64,000 nucleotides of DNA from Evansella clarkii (GCF_002019695.1 NZ_KV917376.1:2472670-2536669); one strand, 5' to 3'; shown: positions 9,358 through 18,780, counted from the stretch's first letter. Translations and numbers: made by a program. Notes: a model not told the origin generated them from the sequence alone.

Positions 9358-9408
9358 AAGAGGACCTCTCCAAAAGGGGCTGATTCTTTTGGAGAGGCCT
9401 TCTTTTTT
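9358..9408 (+). terminator. Terminator of racE
   Basis: CCTCTCCAAAAG (9365-9376) pairs perfectly with CTTTTGGAGAGG (9386-9397), followed by a T-rich run. Confidence 0.9.
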
Positions 9409-9488
9409 ATTCAAAAAAATAATCAGCTGGTCTAAAACTGATGACGGCTCGTATATATGGTAGTACAAACTGCCAAGGAGGGAATACG

Positions 9489-10679
9489 ATGCGTCGCTTT
9501 AAGCTGAAATCTGTGTGGTGGCTCGTCTTTGTTGCGGCCTTTACACTAAGCGCCTGTGGATCCGACCCAGTTGAGGAAGTCCTCGATGAAGTTGATCCGC
9601 CGCAAATAAACTATATTGATAATGATGAAGAACTGGAACTGGAGCTGGAAATGGAAGCAGCAGGTGAAGAAAATGATGTGACAGGTGAAGCTGAAAATGA
9701 TGAAGGGATGATCGGAGACAGTGTGACGGATCTTGATGGAGACGGTGAGGGAGATGGAGAGACAGAAGCAGGAGAAGCGGAAGAAAAAGGCGGCCCTGTG
9801 ATGGAAACTGCGATGCTTGAACTGTATCTCGTAGATAAAAATGGGCTGGTAGCACCGCAAAGCCTTAATGTTCCTAAGGAAGATAATGAGCTTCAGCAGG
9901 CGGTGAGCCATCTCGTTCAGGAAGGTCCTGTGACGGAAAAGCTTCCAAATGGATTTAAAGCAGTCCTGCCGCCAGGAACGGAAATACTCGATACGGAAGT
10001 ATCTGCCGATGGAACAGCGACCATTGATTTTTCCAGGCAGTTTAACGACTACCATCCGGACAGCGAACTTCAGATTCTTCAGTCCCTGACCTGGACTGTG
10101 ACTCAGCTGGAGGATGTAAACAGGCTTAAGCTGAAAGTGGATGGAGAAGACCTTGATGTAATGCCGCAAAATGGTACTCCGGTAGGAAATGGCTATACCC
10201 GGGGACATGGGATTAACCTGGAAATCAGCGGCCAGGCTGATATATCTGCGACCAAACCTGTTGTACTTTATTTCCTTTCCCAGACAGAAGGCCAGGATAC
10301 TTATTATGTGCCTGTAACACGGCGTGTACCTGAAAGTATGAATGAATATGAAGCAGTCGTTGACGAACTTTTAAAAGGCCCGGATATGATGACTCAGTTA
10401 CTTACGGATATAAGGAAAGAGGCGGCGTTAGTCGAAGAGCCTGAGCTGAAGAATGGGACATTAACTGTGAATTTCAATGAAGCCCTGTTAGGCCAGCTTG
10501 ACGGGAGTGCTATGTCGCCGGATGTCCTGAATATGCTTGTTCTGACACTGACTGAGCAGGAAGGTGTGGAAAAAGTATCTGTACTTGTAAACGATGAGAG
10601 CGATCTGCTCGTCAGCAGCGGGGAAATGCTTACAGAACCTGTTTCCCGGCCTGAAGCAGTTAACGCTGGAGAGTATTAA
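9489..10679 (+). CDS. gerM: Spore germination lipoprotein GerM
   Basis: Sporulation lipoprotein needed for engulfment and normal germination in B. subtilis. The 396-residue precursor has a signal peptide with a lipobox, LSAC, so Cys23 is the lipidated residue. After it comes a very acidic linker (about residues 40-110), then two GerMN domains (about 120-225 and 245-375), each with the TIDFSRQF or LTVNFNEALL type core. ATG 9489 follows AAGGAGGG; the upstream start at 9441 is not plausible because it would bury the signal peptide. The acidic linker seems longer than in B. subtilis and may reflect a saline or alkaline habitat. Confidence 0.93.
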   Translation: MRRFKLKSVWWLVFVAAFTLSACGSDPVEEVLDEVDPPQINYIDNDEELELELEMEAAGEENDVTGEAENDEGMIGDSVTDLDGDGEGDGETEAGEAEEKGGPVMETAMLELYLVDKNGLVAPQSLNVPKEDNELQQAVSHLVQEGPVTEKLPNGFKAVLPPGTEILDTEVSADGTATIDFSRQFNDYHPDSELQILQSLTWTVTQLEDVNRLKLKVDGEDLDVMPQNGTPVGNGYTRGHGINLEISGQADISATKPVVLYFLSQTEGQDTYYVPVTRRVPESMNEYEAVVDELLKGPDMMTQLLTDIRKEAALVEEPELKNGTLTVNFNEALLGQLDGSAMSPDVLNMLVLTLTEQEGVEKVSVLVNDESDLLVSSGEMLTEPVSRPEAVNAGEY

Positions 10680-10732
10680 CTAAAAATCATTAACAACAAT
10701 TTGAAATTACCTATTTAAAGTACTATTATTAG

Positions 10733-10761
10733 GGAGGTAGCTTATAGAGCTGCCTCTTTTT
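10733..10761 (+). terminator. Terminator of gerM
   Basis: GGAGGTAGCT pairs with AGCTGCCTC, followed by TTTTTG. Confidence 0.8.
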
Positions 10762-10889
10762 GCCTTCAGAGGGACATTTTTTTCTGAAATAGGGAAATAC
10801 ATATTACTGCTTGAAAAATAACAGTAACACCTTTTTCCATAAAGGCGGAATTACACATCACATAATGAAAAATCATAGGGAGTGGTATT

Positions 10890-11693
10890 ATGCGCAATGA
10901 TGGCAGGGCTGCAAATGAAATGAGAAAAGTCGAGTTTATTCCTGACTATATAAAACATCCTGAAGGCTCGGTTCTTGTATCCTTCGGAGACACTAAAGTG
11001 ATTTGTTCCGCAAGTATTGAAGACCGGGTTCCCCCGTTTATGAGAGGTCAGGGAAAAGGCTGGGTAACGGCGGAATATTCTATGCTGCCCAGGGCAACAG
11101 AGCAGAGAAATATTCGTGAATCATCAAAAGGAAAACTTACCGGGAGAACAATGGAAATTCAGCGGTTAATTGGACGGGCGTTACGTTCAGTTGTTGATCT
11201 TGAATCGATTGGCGAGCGTACAGTCTGGATCGACTGTGACGTTATTCAGGCTGACGGTGGAACAAGAACAGCTTCCGTCACAGGTGCATTCGTAGCTATG
11301 GTGTTGGCTTTTAATAAACTTATTAAAGGGGAAACGCTGGCGAAAATGCCGGTAAAAAGCTATCTTGCGGCTATTTCTGTGGGAATTGATGAAAAAGAGG
11401 GCGCTGTTCTCGATCTGAACTATATAGAAGATTCAAGTGCTAATGTGGATATGAATATTATTATGACAGGTGAAGGAGAATTTGTTGAAGTTCAGGGTAC
11501 AGGGGAAGAAGCTACTTTCTCACGATCTCAGCTGAATGAAATGATGGAACTTGCTGAAAAAGGGATCAATGAATTATTTGCCATGCAGAAGGAAGCTATC
11601 GGGTCTGCTGCAGTGTATTTTGAACAGAAGTCCGGCGACGGGACTACGAATTCTTTAAAGGATGCTGGAAACAGGGAGGGAGGCTCTGAATGA
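10890..11693 (+). CDS. rph: Ribonuclease PH
   Basis: Phosphorolytic 3' exoribonuclease that trims tRNA precursors. The 267-residue protein has the phosphate-binding residues Arg86 (KLTGR) and Thr125-Arg126 ([13 protein letters not shown]), matching family numbering. ATG 10890 has GGGAGTGG upstream. It ends in a short extra hydrophilic tail after the core. The stop overlaps the start of rdgB by 4 bp, so the two are coupled. Confidence 0.97.
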   Translation: MRNDGRAANEMRKVEFIPDYIKHPEGSVLVSFGDTKVICSASIEDRVPPFMRGQGKGWVTAEYSMLPRATEQRNIRESSKGKLTGRTMEIQRLIGRALRSVVDLESIGERTVWIDCDVIQADGGTRTASVTGAFVAMVLAFNKLIKGETLAKMPVKSYLAAISVGIDEKEGAVLDLNYIEDSSANVDMNIIMTGEGEFVEVQGTGEEATFSRSQLNEMMELAEKGINELFAMQKEAIGSAAVYFEQKSGDGTTNSLKDAGNREGGSE

Positions 11694-12283
11694 AGGTAGA
11701 CCATATTTTTATCGCAACGAAAAATAAAGGAAAAGTAAGGGAATTTGAACTGTTTTTTCAAAACAAAGGGATAGAAGTGAAATCCCTTCTGGATTTAGAA
11801 GAAGATATTGACGTCGTTGAAGATGGCCAGACTTTTGAAGAAAATGCGGTAAAAAAAGCAGAAGAGATTGGCAAGTGGATAGGATCTCCGGTGCTTGCTG
11901 ATGATTCAGGTCTTGAAGTAGACGCTCTGGAAGGAAAACCAGGAATTTATTCTGCCAGGTTTGCAGGACCGGAAAAAAGCGATAAGAAAAATAATGAAAA
12001 GCTTTTACAGGAGCTTCAGGGCCTGCCAGCTGAAAAGCGTACAGCTCGGTTTGTCTGTGTACTCGCAGTTTATGTGCCTGGGGGAAATACTGCAACTTAC
12101 CGCGGGACGTGTGAAGGCATAATTGCTGAAGAACCTCGTGGCTCAAATGGATTTGGCTATGATCCCCTTTTCTATTTGCCATCTTTAGATAAAACAATGG
12201 CCGAGCTTGATAAGTCAGAGAAGAATAAGCTGAGCCACAGGGCAAATGCATTAAAGGTATTAGAAGAAAACGGGGATTTTTAA
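11690..12283 (+). CDS. rdgB: XTP/dITP diphosphatase (RdgB/HAM1 family)
   Basis: House-cleaning nucleotide pyrophosphatase that removes ITP, dITP and XTP. The 197 residues show the family motifs [14 protein letters not shown] at the N-terminus, [16 protein letters not shown] in the middle, and [13 protein letters not shown] near the C-terminus. Translationally coupled to rph by ATGA. Called ysnA in B. subtilis. The gene is followed after 58 bp by ysnB, likely in the same transcript. Confidence 0.96.
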   Translation: MKVDHIFIATKNKGKVREFELFFQNKGIEVKSLLDLEEDIDVVEDGQTFEENAVKKAEEIGKWIGSPVLADDSGLEVDALEGKPGIYSARFAGPEKSDKKNNEKLLQELQGLPAEKRTARFVCVLAVYVPGGNTATYRGTCEGIIAEEPRGSNGFGYDPLFYLPSLDKTMAELDKSEKNKLSHRANALKVLEENGDF

Positions 12284-12341
12284 TCAGGAAAGGCTTAGGA
12301 TAACCGGGGCAGCAGGCTAAATATTCTGGGGAGGGATCAGG

Positions 12342-12848
12342 ATGAAAGCCCTTATTATGAGTGATACACACGGCTGGACAAGCCAGGTGAAAGAAATAGT
12401 GGAACGTCATCAGGATGAGGTAGATGTAATTCTGCACTGTGGAGATTCTGAACTAAGAGCAGACGACGAAAATCTTGCTGGTCTCTACACTGTCAGAGGT
12501 AACTGTGACTTTGGGAATGATTTTCCTGAAGAGATGGTAAAAGAAGCGAAGGGATATCGCTTCTATGTATCACATGGACACCTTTTAAATGTGAAAATGT
12601 CAGAAATGAACCTGGTATATAAAGGCGAGGAAAACGAAGCACATTTCGTTTGTTTCGGCCATACACATGTGCCGGTTGCTGTTGAAAGAGAAGGCAGGAT
12701 ATTAATCAATCCAGGAAGCGTACGTCTGCCGAGACAGGTAAGTGTTGGCACTTATGTGATTCTGGAAGCTGAAGAGAATAGGAAGCAGGTAACTTTTTAT
12801 TCTCTTGATGGGGAAAAACAGGAAAACCTATCAAAAACTTTTTCCTGA
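12342..12848 (+). CDS. ysnB: Metallophosphoesterase, YfcE/MJ0936 family
   Basis: Predicted metal-dependent phosphodiesterase of 168 residues; the cellular substrate is unknown. All calcineurin-like motifs are visible: IMSDTHGW, LHCGDSE, RGNCDFGNDF, VSHGHLL and FGHTHVPV, which supply the two-metal site. GGGGAGGGATCAGG precedes the ATG. Last gene of rph-rdgB-ysnB, the same order as in B. subtilis. Confidence 0.92.
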   Translation: MKALIMSDTHGWTSQVKEIVERHQDEVDVILHCGDSELRADDENLAGLYTVRGNCDFGNDFPEEMVKEAKGYRFYVSHGHLLNVKMSEMNLVYKGEENEAHFVCFGHTHVPVAVEREGRILINPGSVRLPRQVSVGTYVILEAEENRKQVTFYSLDGEKQENLSKTFS

Positions 12849-12853
12849 AAGTG

Positions 12854-12882
12854 TTGACTTTTGAGCGGGGATTGTTTATATT
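12854..12882 (+). promoter_or_regulatory. Sigma-A promoter upstream of the tRNA cluster
   Basis: TTGACT (12854-12859) and TATATT (12877-12882) are separated by 17 bp. Confidence 0.6.
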
Positions 12883-12931
12883 AATAAATGTCGCTGTTGA
12901 GAAACAGTCCCCCGCTTCTTTCAAAAAAATG

Positions 12932-12960
12932 TTGCGGTGCTAAAACAATTGTGATATAAT
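12932..12960 (+). promoter_or_regulatory. Sigma-A promoter of the tRNA cluster
   Basis: TTGCGG (12932-12937) and a perfect TATAAT (12955-12960) are separated by 17 bp, 67 bp before the first tRNA-like sequence. With the promoter just upstream it makes a tandem pair. Confidence 0.7.
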
Positions 12961-13027
12961 AAAAACCTGTTCGCTCGGTTGGTTGGTTACTCGAGAGAAA
13001 CAGTAGAAGTCTTAAATTAATACACAT

Positions 13028-13058
13028 GCGGGTGTAGTTTAGTGGTAAAACCTCAGCC
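13028..13058 (+). pseudogene. Truncated tRNA-Gly (5' 31 nt)
   Basis: The first 31 bases are identical to the intact tRNA-Gly at 13182 (acceptor strand, D arm and start of the anticodon arm, ending CTCAGCC). The sequence then changes abruptly to the 79-bp repeat that starts ACGAGC. About 30 bp of upstream leader is also similar in the two copies. It cannot fold as a tRNA. Confidence 0.85.
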
Positions 13059-13137
13059 ACGAGCAAAGCATCCATGAAACAGCAGCGAGTTGTCTCGACG
13101 TATCGACTCCAAAGCAATACTAGCAGAGGAAGAGACA
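13059..13137 (+). repeat. 79-bp repeat, copy A, fused to tRNA-Gly fragment
   Basis: Begins ACGAGC and ends AGCAGAGGAAGAGACA, with the conserved centre CGAGTTGTCTCGACG. It has the same 79-bp length as copy B at 13280, with the conserved blocks in the same positions and variable sequence between them. It contains no open reading frame of note. Confidence 0.8.
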
Positions 13138-13181
13138 TGTCCGGTCGGGAGAAGCAGTTGAAGTCTAAACATAATAAACAT

Positions 13182-13255
13182 GCGGGTGTAGTTTAGTGGT
13201 AAAACCTCAGCCTTCCAAGCTGATGTCGTGAGTTCGATTCTCATCACCCGCTCCA
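13182..13255 (+). tRNA. tRNA-Gly (TCC)
   Basis: A complete 74-nt cloverleaf. The acceptor strands GCGGGTG and CACCCGC pair, the anticodon arm TCAGC-CTTCCAA-GCTGA exposes TCC at 13214-13216, the T arm contains GTTCGATTC, and CCA is encoded. It reads glycine GGA codons. Confidence 0.95.
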
Positions 13256-13262
13256 TTATAAT

Positions 13263-13279
13263 GTCCCAGTAGCTCAGCT
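13263..13279 (+). pseudogene. Truncated tRNA-Arg (5' 17 nt)
   Basis: GTCCCAGTAGCTCAGCT is identical to the first 17 bases of the intact tRNA-Arg at 13411, then switches to the 79-bp repeat (copy B). The switch again comes directly after CTCAGC plus one base, as in the glycine fragment. Confidence 0.75.
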
Positions 13280-13358
13280 ACGAGCCTTCGCTTCTTCGAA
13301 ACCCATCGAGTTGTCTCGACGGATAGACTTCGAAGCGACTCGAGCAGAGGAAGAGACA
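13280..13358 (+). repeat. 79-bp repeat, copy B, fused to tRNA-Arg fragment
   Basis: Same length and same conserved blocks as copy A: ACGAGC at the start, CGAGTTGTCTCGACG in the centre, AGCAGAGGAAGAGACA at the end. The intervening parts differ from copy A, so the two are not a very recent duplication. Confidence 0.8.
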
Positions 13359-13410
13359 GGATAGGATCTGGCTTCAGATCAAAAAAAACTAAATATTATT
13401 ATTATACATT

Positions 13411-13487
<77 letters not shown>

Positions 13488-13498
13488 TACATAAAAGC

Positions 13499-13531
13499 AA
13501 CCTATTACAAAATATTGTAATAGGTTTTTTA
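13499..13531 (+). terminator. Terminator of the tRNA cluster
   Basis: AACCTATTACAA pairs with TTGTAATAGGTT, followed by TTTTTT. Confidence 0.9.
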
Positions 13532-13618
13532 TTTCCTTTTTTCATTCTTACACATAAAATGCCCTTTTTAAATAAATATTAAGGACAGAAAGGGTTAACG
13601 AAATAAGGAGGCTTAATA

Positions 13619-13756
13619 ATGAGCGATATGCATAACAAAAACACACAAAATAAAGCTATACAGCGGGGCGGCAGTCAGAAAAAAAGGCACGAAGAGGAAC
13701 GGGCTCCGGGATACGGCGATAAGAAACTGGAAGGACCTAACAGGCCGTCAGAATAA
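13619..13756 (+). CDS. Small hydrophilic protein, possibly spore-associated
   Basis: A 45-codon reading frame with an excellent ribosome binding site (AAGGAGG, 7 bp before ATG 13619). The product is rich in Asn, Gln, Lys, Glu and Gly, has no membrane segment, and ends DKKLEGPNRPSE. From memory, very short proteins ending in KLEGPNRP-like tails occur widely in Bacillaceae, sometimes among minor spore proteins, but I cannot name a family. Flanked by the tRNA terminator and an inverted repeat, so transcribed alone. Function unknown. Confidence 0.75.
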   Translation: MSDMHNKNTQNKAIQRGGSQKKRHEEERAPGYGDKKLEGPNRPSE

Positions 13757-13769
13757 AATGATCATCGGA

Positions 13770-13795
13770 GGCAAAAAGGAAGGTTCCTTTTTGCC
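13770..13795 (+). terminator. Inverted repeat after the small gene
   Basis: GGCAAAAAGGAA and TTCCTTTTTGCC form a hairpin 14 bp past the stop. There is no clean T-run directly after it, so terminator function is uncertain. From here to 14043 the DNA is AT-rich with no gene visible. Confidence 0.5.
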
Positions 13796-14043
13796 TTCTA
13801 TAAAGTTTTTTACAGGCAGCAGCAAATCTCAGCATCTTAAGTACCCTCCAGCCTTCACTATACATCCACTTAACATTCCGTAATTTACAAAATTCCATAA
13901 AATACATTTAATAAATTTATTAATAGGGTATATAGTAACTTATAAAAAATAATTTAACGTGAGTTTTATACTATTTGTTTTTCAAAGATGGTATTGGTAC
14001 ACTGAAAGGAAGAGTATATTGTTTAGTAAAGGTGGTCGCTCAA

Positions 14044-15090
14044 ATGGGGAAGCAAGGAGATGGACAAGAGGATAATGTCATACTCTTTCCCGGGCTTGTA
14101 GCAAAGCTGGTGGAAAAGGGCATGTCTTCTTTAAAAGAGAAAAAGTATTATGACGCCTTGCGGTACTTTCAGCAATCTGCGGAACTTGAGCCGTCTCACC
14201 CTCAGGCACGCTATGGCCTTGTGATTACTAACATAGAGCTGAACAGACTGAATGAAGCGAAGAGTCATTGCGAATCAATGCTGCGGGAAGGCATTGGGAA
14301 CTACTACGAGGTTCTTCAAGTGTACGTTTCCCTGCTCGTACAGCTTGGAGACTATCAGGAAGTTGAAACAATCCTGGAATCTGTTATGTCAGAGGAAAGG
14401 CTTCCGGCGGACATGGCGGAATCGTTTTATCAGCTGCTGGAATTTGCCCGGCAGATGACTTCCCCGGAAATTGCCGACTTTGAGGATGAGATTGATGAAG
14501 AAAGTATTGAAGGACTGAGTACGACAAAGGAATGGATCGACCTTCTTGAAAAAGGAGAAACAGATCAGCAGTGGGGAGCTATACAAAAGCTCAGTCAGCT
14601 TAACACAAAAGAGGTTCAGAATGCTTATCGGACTTTCCTGAAAGAAAAAGATAAAAATCCTGTTATTAAGAGTTATCTGCTGCAGACGTTAAAGGAACTG
14701 GACGTAAAGGGAACCTTTGAAGTACATAAGTTTGGCAATACATATGAAGTTAAAATTGAAGACCTGGAAGATGTATTCCATGAAAAGTTCGGTACGCAAG
14801 TAATAAACGAACTGGAAAAGGAACTTGGCCAGGAAAGTCCATCTCTCTTTGAAATGGTACAGCAGGTGTGGTGGCATTTTTTATTTGCTTTGTATCCCAA
14901 GTCTCCGGCACCTCTGGATGCCCGTGTCTGGGCAGCGGCGCTTCATGTGCTGGGCCTGTCGCTGATGGATAACGAAAAAAACAGAGTGAAACAAATCTCC
15001 CAGAGGTACAGGACGCAAGCAGAGGAAGTTAATAAAGCGGTAATACATATGAGAACAATCGAAGCGCACCTTTTCAAAACAATGCAGTAA
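14044..15090 (+). CDS. ysoA: TPR-repeat protein YsoA
   Basis: A soluble protein of 348 residues with tetratricopeptide-like helices in its first half, for example KYYDALRYFQQSAELEPSHP, followed by LNRLNEAKSHCESML. Such repeats mediate protein contacts; the partner is unknown. The C-terminal part is helical without a recognised domain. ATG 14044 follows AAAGGTGG at good spacing; an upstream in-frame start at 13975 lacks one. It lies before tig, as ysoA does in B. subtilis. Confidence 0.85.
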   Translation: MGKQGDGQEDNVILFPGLVAKLVEKGMSSLKEKKYYDALRYFQQSAELEPSHPQARYGLVITNIELNRLNEAKSHCESMLREGIGNYYEVLQVYVSLLVQLGDYQEVETILESVMSEERLPADMAESFYQLLEFARQMTSPEIADFEDEIDEESIEGLSTTKEWIDLLEKGETDQQWGAIQKLSQLNTKEVQNAYRTFLKEKDKNPVIKSYLLQTLKELDVKGTFEVHKFGNTYEVKIEDLEDVFHEKFGTQVINELEKELGQESPSLFEMVQQVWWHFLFALYPKSPAPLDARVWAAALHVLGLSLMDNEKNRVKQISQRYRTQAEEVNKAVIHMRTIEAHLFKTMQ

Positions 15091-15125
15091 ACTACATATC
15101 TTTCAAACATTCGATACTTTGTACA

Positions 15126-15153
15126 TTGAAATGAAAGTATCGTGTGTTATAAT
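15126..15153 (+). promoter_or_regulatory. Sigma-A promoter of tig
   Basis: TTGAAA (15126-15131) and TATAAT (15148-15153) are 16 bp apart, about 60 bp before the tig start. Confidence 0.65.
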
Positions 15154-15216
15154 GGAAGGGCTGTAAAAAACAGAAGCGAAAAAGAATTATTTTTTTGATG
15201 TTGGAGGGAAAGATAC

Positions 15217-16512
15217 ATGACAGCTAAATGGGAAAAATTAGAAGGTAATTCCGGTGTACTTACTGTCGAAGTAGACAGTGCACGAGTGGATACAGCATTA
15301 GATGAAGCTTTCAAAAAGGTAGTTAAAAAGGTAAATGTACCTGGTTTCCGTAAAGGGAAAGTACCTCGTAAAATGTTCGAACAGCGTTTTGGAGTAGAAT
15401 CTCTTTACCAGGATGCACTTGATATCATCCTGCCTGAAGCATATGCAGAAGCTATCGACGAAGCTGGAATTGAGCCTGTTGATCGTCCGGATATTGACAT
15501 TGAGCAAATGGAAAAAGGCGAAAACCTTATTTTCAAAGCTACTGTAACAGTGAAGCCTGAAGTTGAGCTAGGCGATTATAAGGGCCTTGAAGTAGAAGCG
15601 CAGGACGTATCTGTTTCAGATGAAGACGTAGAAGAAGAACTTAAGCAGCTTCAGGAGCGCCATGCAGAACTCGTTGCTGTAGAAGAAGGCGAAGTTCAAA
15701 ACGGCGACACAGTAGTTATGGATTTCGAAGGTTTCGTTGACGGTGAAGCTTTTGAAGGCGGCCAGGCAGAGAATTATTCTCTTGAAATCGGATCAGGCCA
15801 GTTCATTCCAGGTTTTGAAGAGCAGCTTGTAGGAGCAAAAACAGGAGAAGAAACAGAAGTTAATGTTGAATTCCCTGAAGAGTACCATTCCGAAGAGCTT
15901 GCAGGAAAGCCTGCAACGTTTAAAGTAAAAGTTCACGACATTAAGCGCAAAGAGCTTCCTGAACTGGATGACGAATTCGCAAAAGATGTTAACGAAGAGG
16001 TAGAGACTCTTGACGAGCTTAAGAAAGATCTCCGTGAAAAACTTCAAACATCTAAAGAGCAGCAGGCTGATGCTGAGAAGCGCGATGCATTAGTGGAAAA
16101 AGCATCTGAAAATGCTTCTGTAGACATCCCTGAAGCAATGGTAAACACAGAAGCTGACCGCATGCTTCAGGAGTTTGAACAGCGCCTTCAGGCACAGGGG
16201 ATGACTCTTGATATGTATTACCAGTTTGCTCAGACAGATGCAGAAGGTATGAAAGCTCAGTTCCATGATGATGCAGAAAAGCGTGTTCGCATGAACCTGA
16301 CTCTGGAAGCTATCTCTGAAGCTGAGAACCTTGAAGTATCTGATGAAGAAGTTGATCAGGAAATTGAAAAAATGGCAGAAATGTATCAGCGTTCTGCTGA
16401 TGAAATCAAGCAAATCCTTGCTATGCAGGGCGGAGCAGACACACTTAAAGGTGATCTGAAAGTCCGTAAAGCTATCGATTTCCTTGTAGAAAACAGTAAA
16501 ACTGCTGAATAA
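15217..16512 (+). CDS. tig: Trigger factor
   Basis: Ribosome-bound chaperone and peptidyl-prolyl isomerase acting on nascent chains at the exit tunnel. The 431 residues contain the ribosome-binding loop [12 protein letters not shown] (about 43-54), a FKBP-type PPIase domain (about 160-245, including [20 protein letters not shown]), and the helical substrate-cradling C-terminus. Length is normal. It has its own promoter and terminator, so it is a single-gene unit upstream of clpX. Confidence 0.98.
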   Translation: MTAKWEKLEGNSGVLTVEVDSARVDTALDEAFKKVVKKVNVPGFRKGKVPRKMFEQRFGVESLYQDALDIILPEAYAEAIDEAGIEPVDRPDIDIEQMEKGENLIFKATVTVKPEVELGDYKGLEVEAQDVSVSDEDVEEELKQLQERHAELVAVEEGEVQNGDTVVMDFEGFVDGEAFEGGQAENYSLEIGSGQFIPGFEEQLVGAKTGEETEVNVEFPEEYHSEELAGKPATFKVKVHDIKRKELPELDDEFAKDVNEEVETLDELKKDLREKLQTSKEQQADAEKRDALVEKASENASVDIPEAMVNTEADRMLQEFEQRLQAQGMTLDMYYQFAQTDAEGMKAQFHDDAEKRVRMNLTLEAISEAENLEVSDEEVDQEIEKMAEMYQRSADEIKQILAMQGGADTLKGDLKVRKAIDFLVENSKTAE

Positions 16513-16526
16513 TACAGAGTAATATG

Positions 16527-16560
16527 AGCAAGGCATGAATATTCATGCCTTGCTTTTATA
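16527..16560 (+). terminator. Terminator of tig
   Basis: A perfect 28-bp palindrome around GGCATGAATATTCATGCC, followed by TTTATA. Confidence 0.88.
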
Positions 16561-16638
16561 TATTTGAATGAATTTCATATATAGACTTTGTATAAAAAAG
16601 ATGAATGTTTCTTTTTCATTGCAGTGTAAGACGGCGAC

Positions 16639-16783
16639 TGTCTCTTCCTCTGCTCCTGCGGTTACTCGTCGCAAAAGAGACCTGCTCCTGCGGTTACTCG
16701 TCGCAAAAAGAGTTTTGCAAGCTTAGCTCCGTAGAATATCCTTCGAGACAACTCGATGCATTTGCGGTGAAGAAGATGCTCGT
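16639..16783 (-). repeat. Repeat of the 79-bp family, expanded copy C
   Basis: On the minus strand it begins ACGAGC, has CGAGTTGTCTCGA in the centre and ends AGCAGAGGAAGAGACA, as copies A and B do. It is 145 bp long because of an internal direct duplication of a 32-bp unit (start points 16650 and 16682 on the plus strand). No tRNA fragment precedes it. It lies in the 970-bp gap between tig and clpX. Confidence 0.7.
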
Positions 16784-16814
16784 TCCTGCGGGAAAAGCAT
16801 GAAAAGCTGAAAAT

Positions 16815-16905
16815 CCATTTTTGACGGCGTTCAGCCGTCAAAAATTAGTTGAAGCCGGTCCCGCAGAACGCGTCCGTCGGAAGCGCAAATCGAACAACAA
16901 AGTAA
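16815..16905. repeat. Hairpin plus Bacillaceae-type repeat fragment
   Basis: TTTTTGACGGC and GCCGTCAAAAA (16818-16844) form a perfect hairpin. The segment after it, with CCCGCAGAACGCGTCCGTC and AAGCGCAAATC, resembles a non-coding repeat I remember as common in Bacillaceae. It follows copy C directly. From 16906 to about 17100 I see nothing but AT-rich DNA. Confidence 0.45.
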
Positions 16906-17109
16906 CCTATTAAGATAATGTTCGTATTAAAGTTGGAAATCTTGAATTATGAAATTGATTCATTTAGAAAAGAATAACGAATTTTGAAGAAATTTCTTTA
17001 TTAATAAAAAAGGTATTTCCTAACTCAATGTGGTAAAGTTAGTAAATAAGAAACTTGTCCATTAAGCTGAGCGAATCTGTAAGTAAATACATAAAAAGTC
17101 TTGTACTGT

Positions 17110-17136
17110 TTGACATGTCTCCTTTTGTGGTATACT
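17110..17136 (+). promoter_or_regulatory. Candidate promoter of clpX with long leader
   Basis: TTGACA (17110-17115) and TATACT (17131-17136) are 15 bp apart, with the extended -10 element TGG before TATACT. The leader to clpX would be about 340 nt. It contains a strong Shine-Dalgarno-like AAAGGAGGT at 17239-17247 that has no start codon at working distance. Confidence 0.5.
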
Positions 17137-17480
17137 CTGATGAAACCATTTTAACGGGACGTGTTTGAGTGTTAACTTATCATAAGTGTTTCTGTTATAG
17201 AATAAAGAACAAATATGATACAATTTTTATAAGCAGGTAAAGGAGGTCCTTCCAGGTTTTATTTCAGTAAAAATAACGAGGGTTTAATTATAAAACTGAT
17301 TTTGCCAGCCGGACTTTTTTCAAAAATAATTATCAGCTCCCTGAAAAACATGGTATACAGCTGATTAAAAAACAGGACAGCAACGTACAATGTAAACATA
17401 TAACATTACCGATATAATCAGGAGTATTTAATAAATATATTTGATGTTGCGTTCTCAATTTCGTATAAGGGGTGAACAGA

Positions 17481-18740
17481 ATGTTTAAATTCAACGAGGA
17501 AAAAGGACAGCTTAAATGTTCTTTTTGCGGTAAAACACAAGATCAGGTCAGGAAACTAGTTGCCGGACCAGGCGTATATATATGTGACGAATGTATCGAG
17601 CTATGCACTGAGATTGTGGAAGAAGAGCTGGGTACTGAAGAAGAAGTAGAAATGGAAGATATTCCAAAACCACAGGAAATCCGCGAGATTCTGAACGATT
17701 ATGTTATCGGCCAGGACCAGGCGAAGAAAACGTTATCTGTGGCCGTTTATAACCATTATAAACGTGTAAATTCCACACAGAAAAATGATGAGGTTGAACT
17801 TGCGAAAAGTAATATCTGCCTTATCGGGCCGACAGGAAGCGGTAAAACACTACTCGCACAGACGCTTGCCCGCATTCTGAATGTACCGTTTGCAATTGCT
17901 GACGCAACTTCACTGACTGAAGCGGGATACGTAGGGGAAGATGTGGAGAATATTCTTCTCAAGCTTATCCAGGCAGCTGACTATGATGTAGAAAAAGCAG
18001 AACGGGGAATCATTTATATTGATGAAATCGATAAAGTAGCCCGTAAATCAGAAAACCCGTCTATTACCCGTGACGTTTCCGGGGAAGGTGTACAGCAGGC
18101 CCTTCTGAAAATTCTTGAAGGAACTACCGCAAGTGTGCCACCACAGGGCGGACGAAAGCATCCGCACCAGGAATTTATCCAGATCGACACTACTAATGTT
18201 CTGTTTATCGTTGGCGGAGCTTTTGACGGAATCGAGCAGATCATTAAACGCCGTCTTGGTAAAAAAGTTATTGGTTTTGGATCAGAAACAACACAGGAAG
18301 ATCTGAAAGAAGGCCAGTACCTTGCAAAAATTCTGCCGGAAGACCTGCTCCGTTACGGACTAATTCCGGAATTTATCGGCCGTCTGCCAGTGATTTCAAG
18401 TCTGCAGCCACTTGATGAAGAGGCTCTTATTGAAATCCTTACAAAGCCAAAAAATGCGCTTGTTAAACAATATCAGAAGCTTCTTGAACTTGATGACGTT
18501 GAACTTGAATTCACCGACGAAGCGCTCCGTGAAGTAGCAAAACAGGCAATTGAGCGAAAAACTGGTGCCCGTGGACTGCGTTCCATCATTGAATCCATTA
18601 TGCTGGACGTTATGTATGACCTCCCATCCAGAGAAGACATTGCAAAATGTATTATAACTGATGAAGCTGTCAGCAAAGGCAAGAAGCCAATTCTTGAGTC
18701 AAAAGATGGAGAAGTTATTACAGACAGAGAAAGTGCATAA
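17481..18740 (+). CDS. clpX: ATP-dependent Clp protease ATP-binding subunit ClpX
   Basis: AAA+ unfoldase that feeds substrates to the ClpP peptidase. The 419 residues open with a zinc-binding domain whose cysteines are C13, C16, C35 and C38, followed by Walker [15 protein letters not shown], Walker B IIYIDEID, and the ClpP-docking IGF loop in VIGFGS. ATG 17481 follows AAGGGGTG; GTG 17472 would be too close to it. Separated from lonB by the inserted sulfur genes, whereas B. subtilis has clpX next to lonB. Confidence 0.98.
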   Translation: MFKFNEEKGQLKCSFCGKTQDQVRKLVAGPGVYICDECIELCTEIVEEELGTEEEVEMEDIPKPQEIREILNDYVIGQDQAKKTLSVAVYNHYKRVNSTQKNDEVELAKSNICLIGPTGSGKTLLAQTLARILNVPFAIADATSLTEAGYVGEDVENILLKLIQAADYDVEKAERGIIYIDEIDKVARKSENPSITRDVSGEGVQQALLKILEGTTASVPPQGGRKHPHQEFIQIDTTNVLFIVGGAFDGIEQIIKRRLGKKVIGFGSETTQEDLKEGQYLAKILPEDLLRYGLIPEFIGRLPVISSLQPLDEEALIEILTKPKNALVKQYQKLLELDDVELEFTDEALREVAKQAIERKTGARGLRSIIESIMLDVMYDLPSREDIAKCIITDEAVSKGKKPILESKDGEVITDRESA

Positions 18741-18752
18741 ACAAGCAAGAGA

Positions 18753-18780
18753 AACCTCCGGCGGCTGCCGGAGGTTTTTT
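18753..18780 (+). terminator. Terminator of clpX
   Basis: AACCTCCGGC pairs with GCCGGAGGTT, followed by TTTTCTC. Confidence 0.9.

Noticed and set aside
9546-10208. 220-codon open frame on the minus strand inside gerM
   Set aside because: It lies opposite a well-supported lipoprotein gene and its protein is low-complexity, rich in Phe, His and Ser, as expected from the complement of an acidic gene.
11709-12437. 242-codon minus-strand frame across rdgB and ysnB
   Set aside because: It spans two conserved plus-strand genes and their junction and has no recognisable domain.
16605-16802. 65-codon frame in the tig-clpX gap
   Set aside because: It is formed almost entirely by repeat copy C, and the internal duplication explains the repeated peptide.
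16818-16844. Terminator at TTTTTGACGGC hairpin
   Set aside because: The hairpin is perfect, but no T-run follows it on either strand beyond the stem itself; it looks like part of a repeat.
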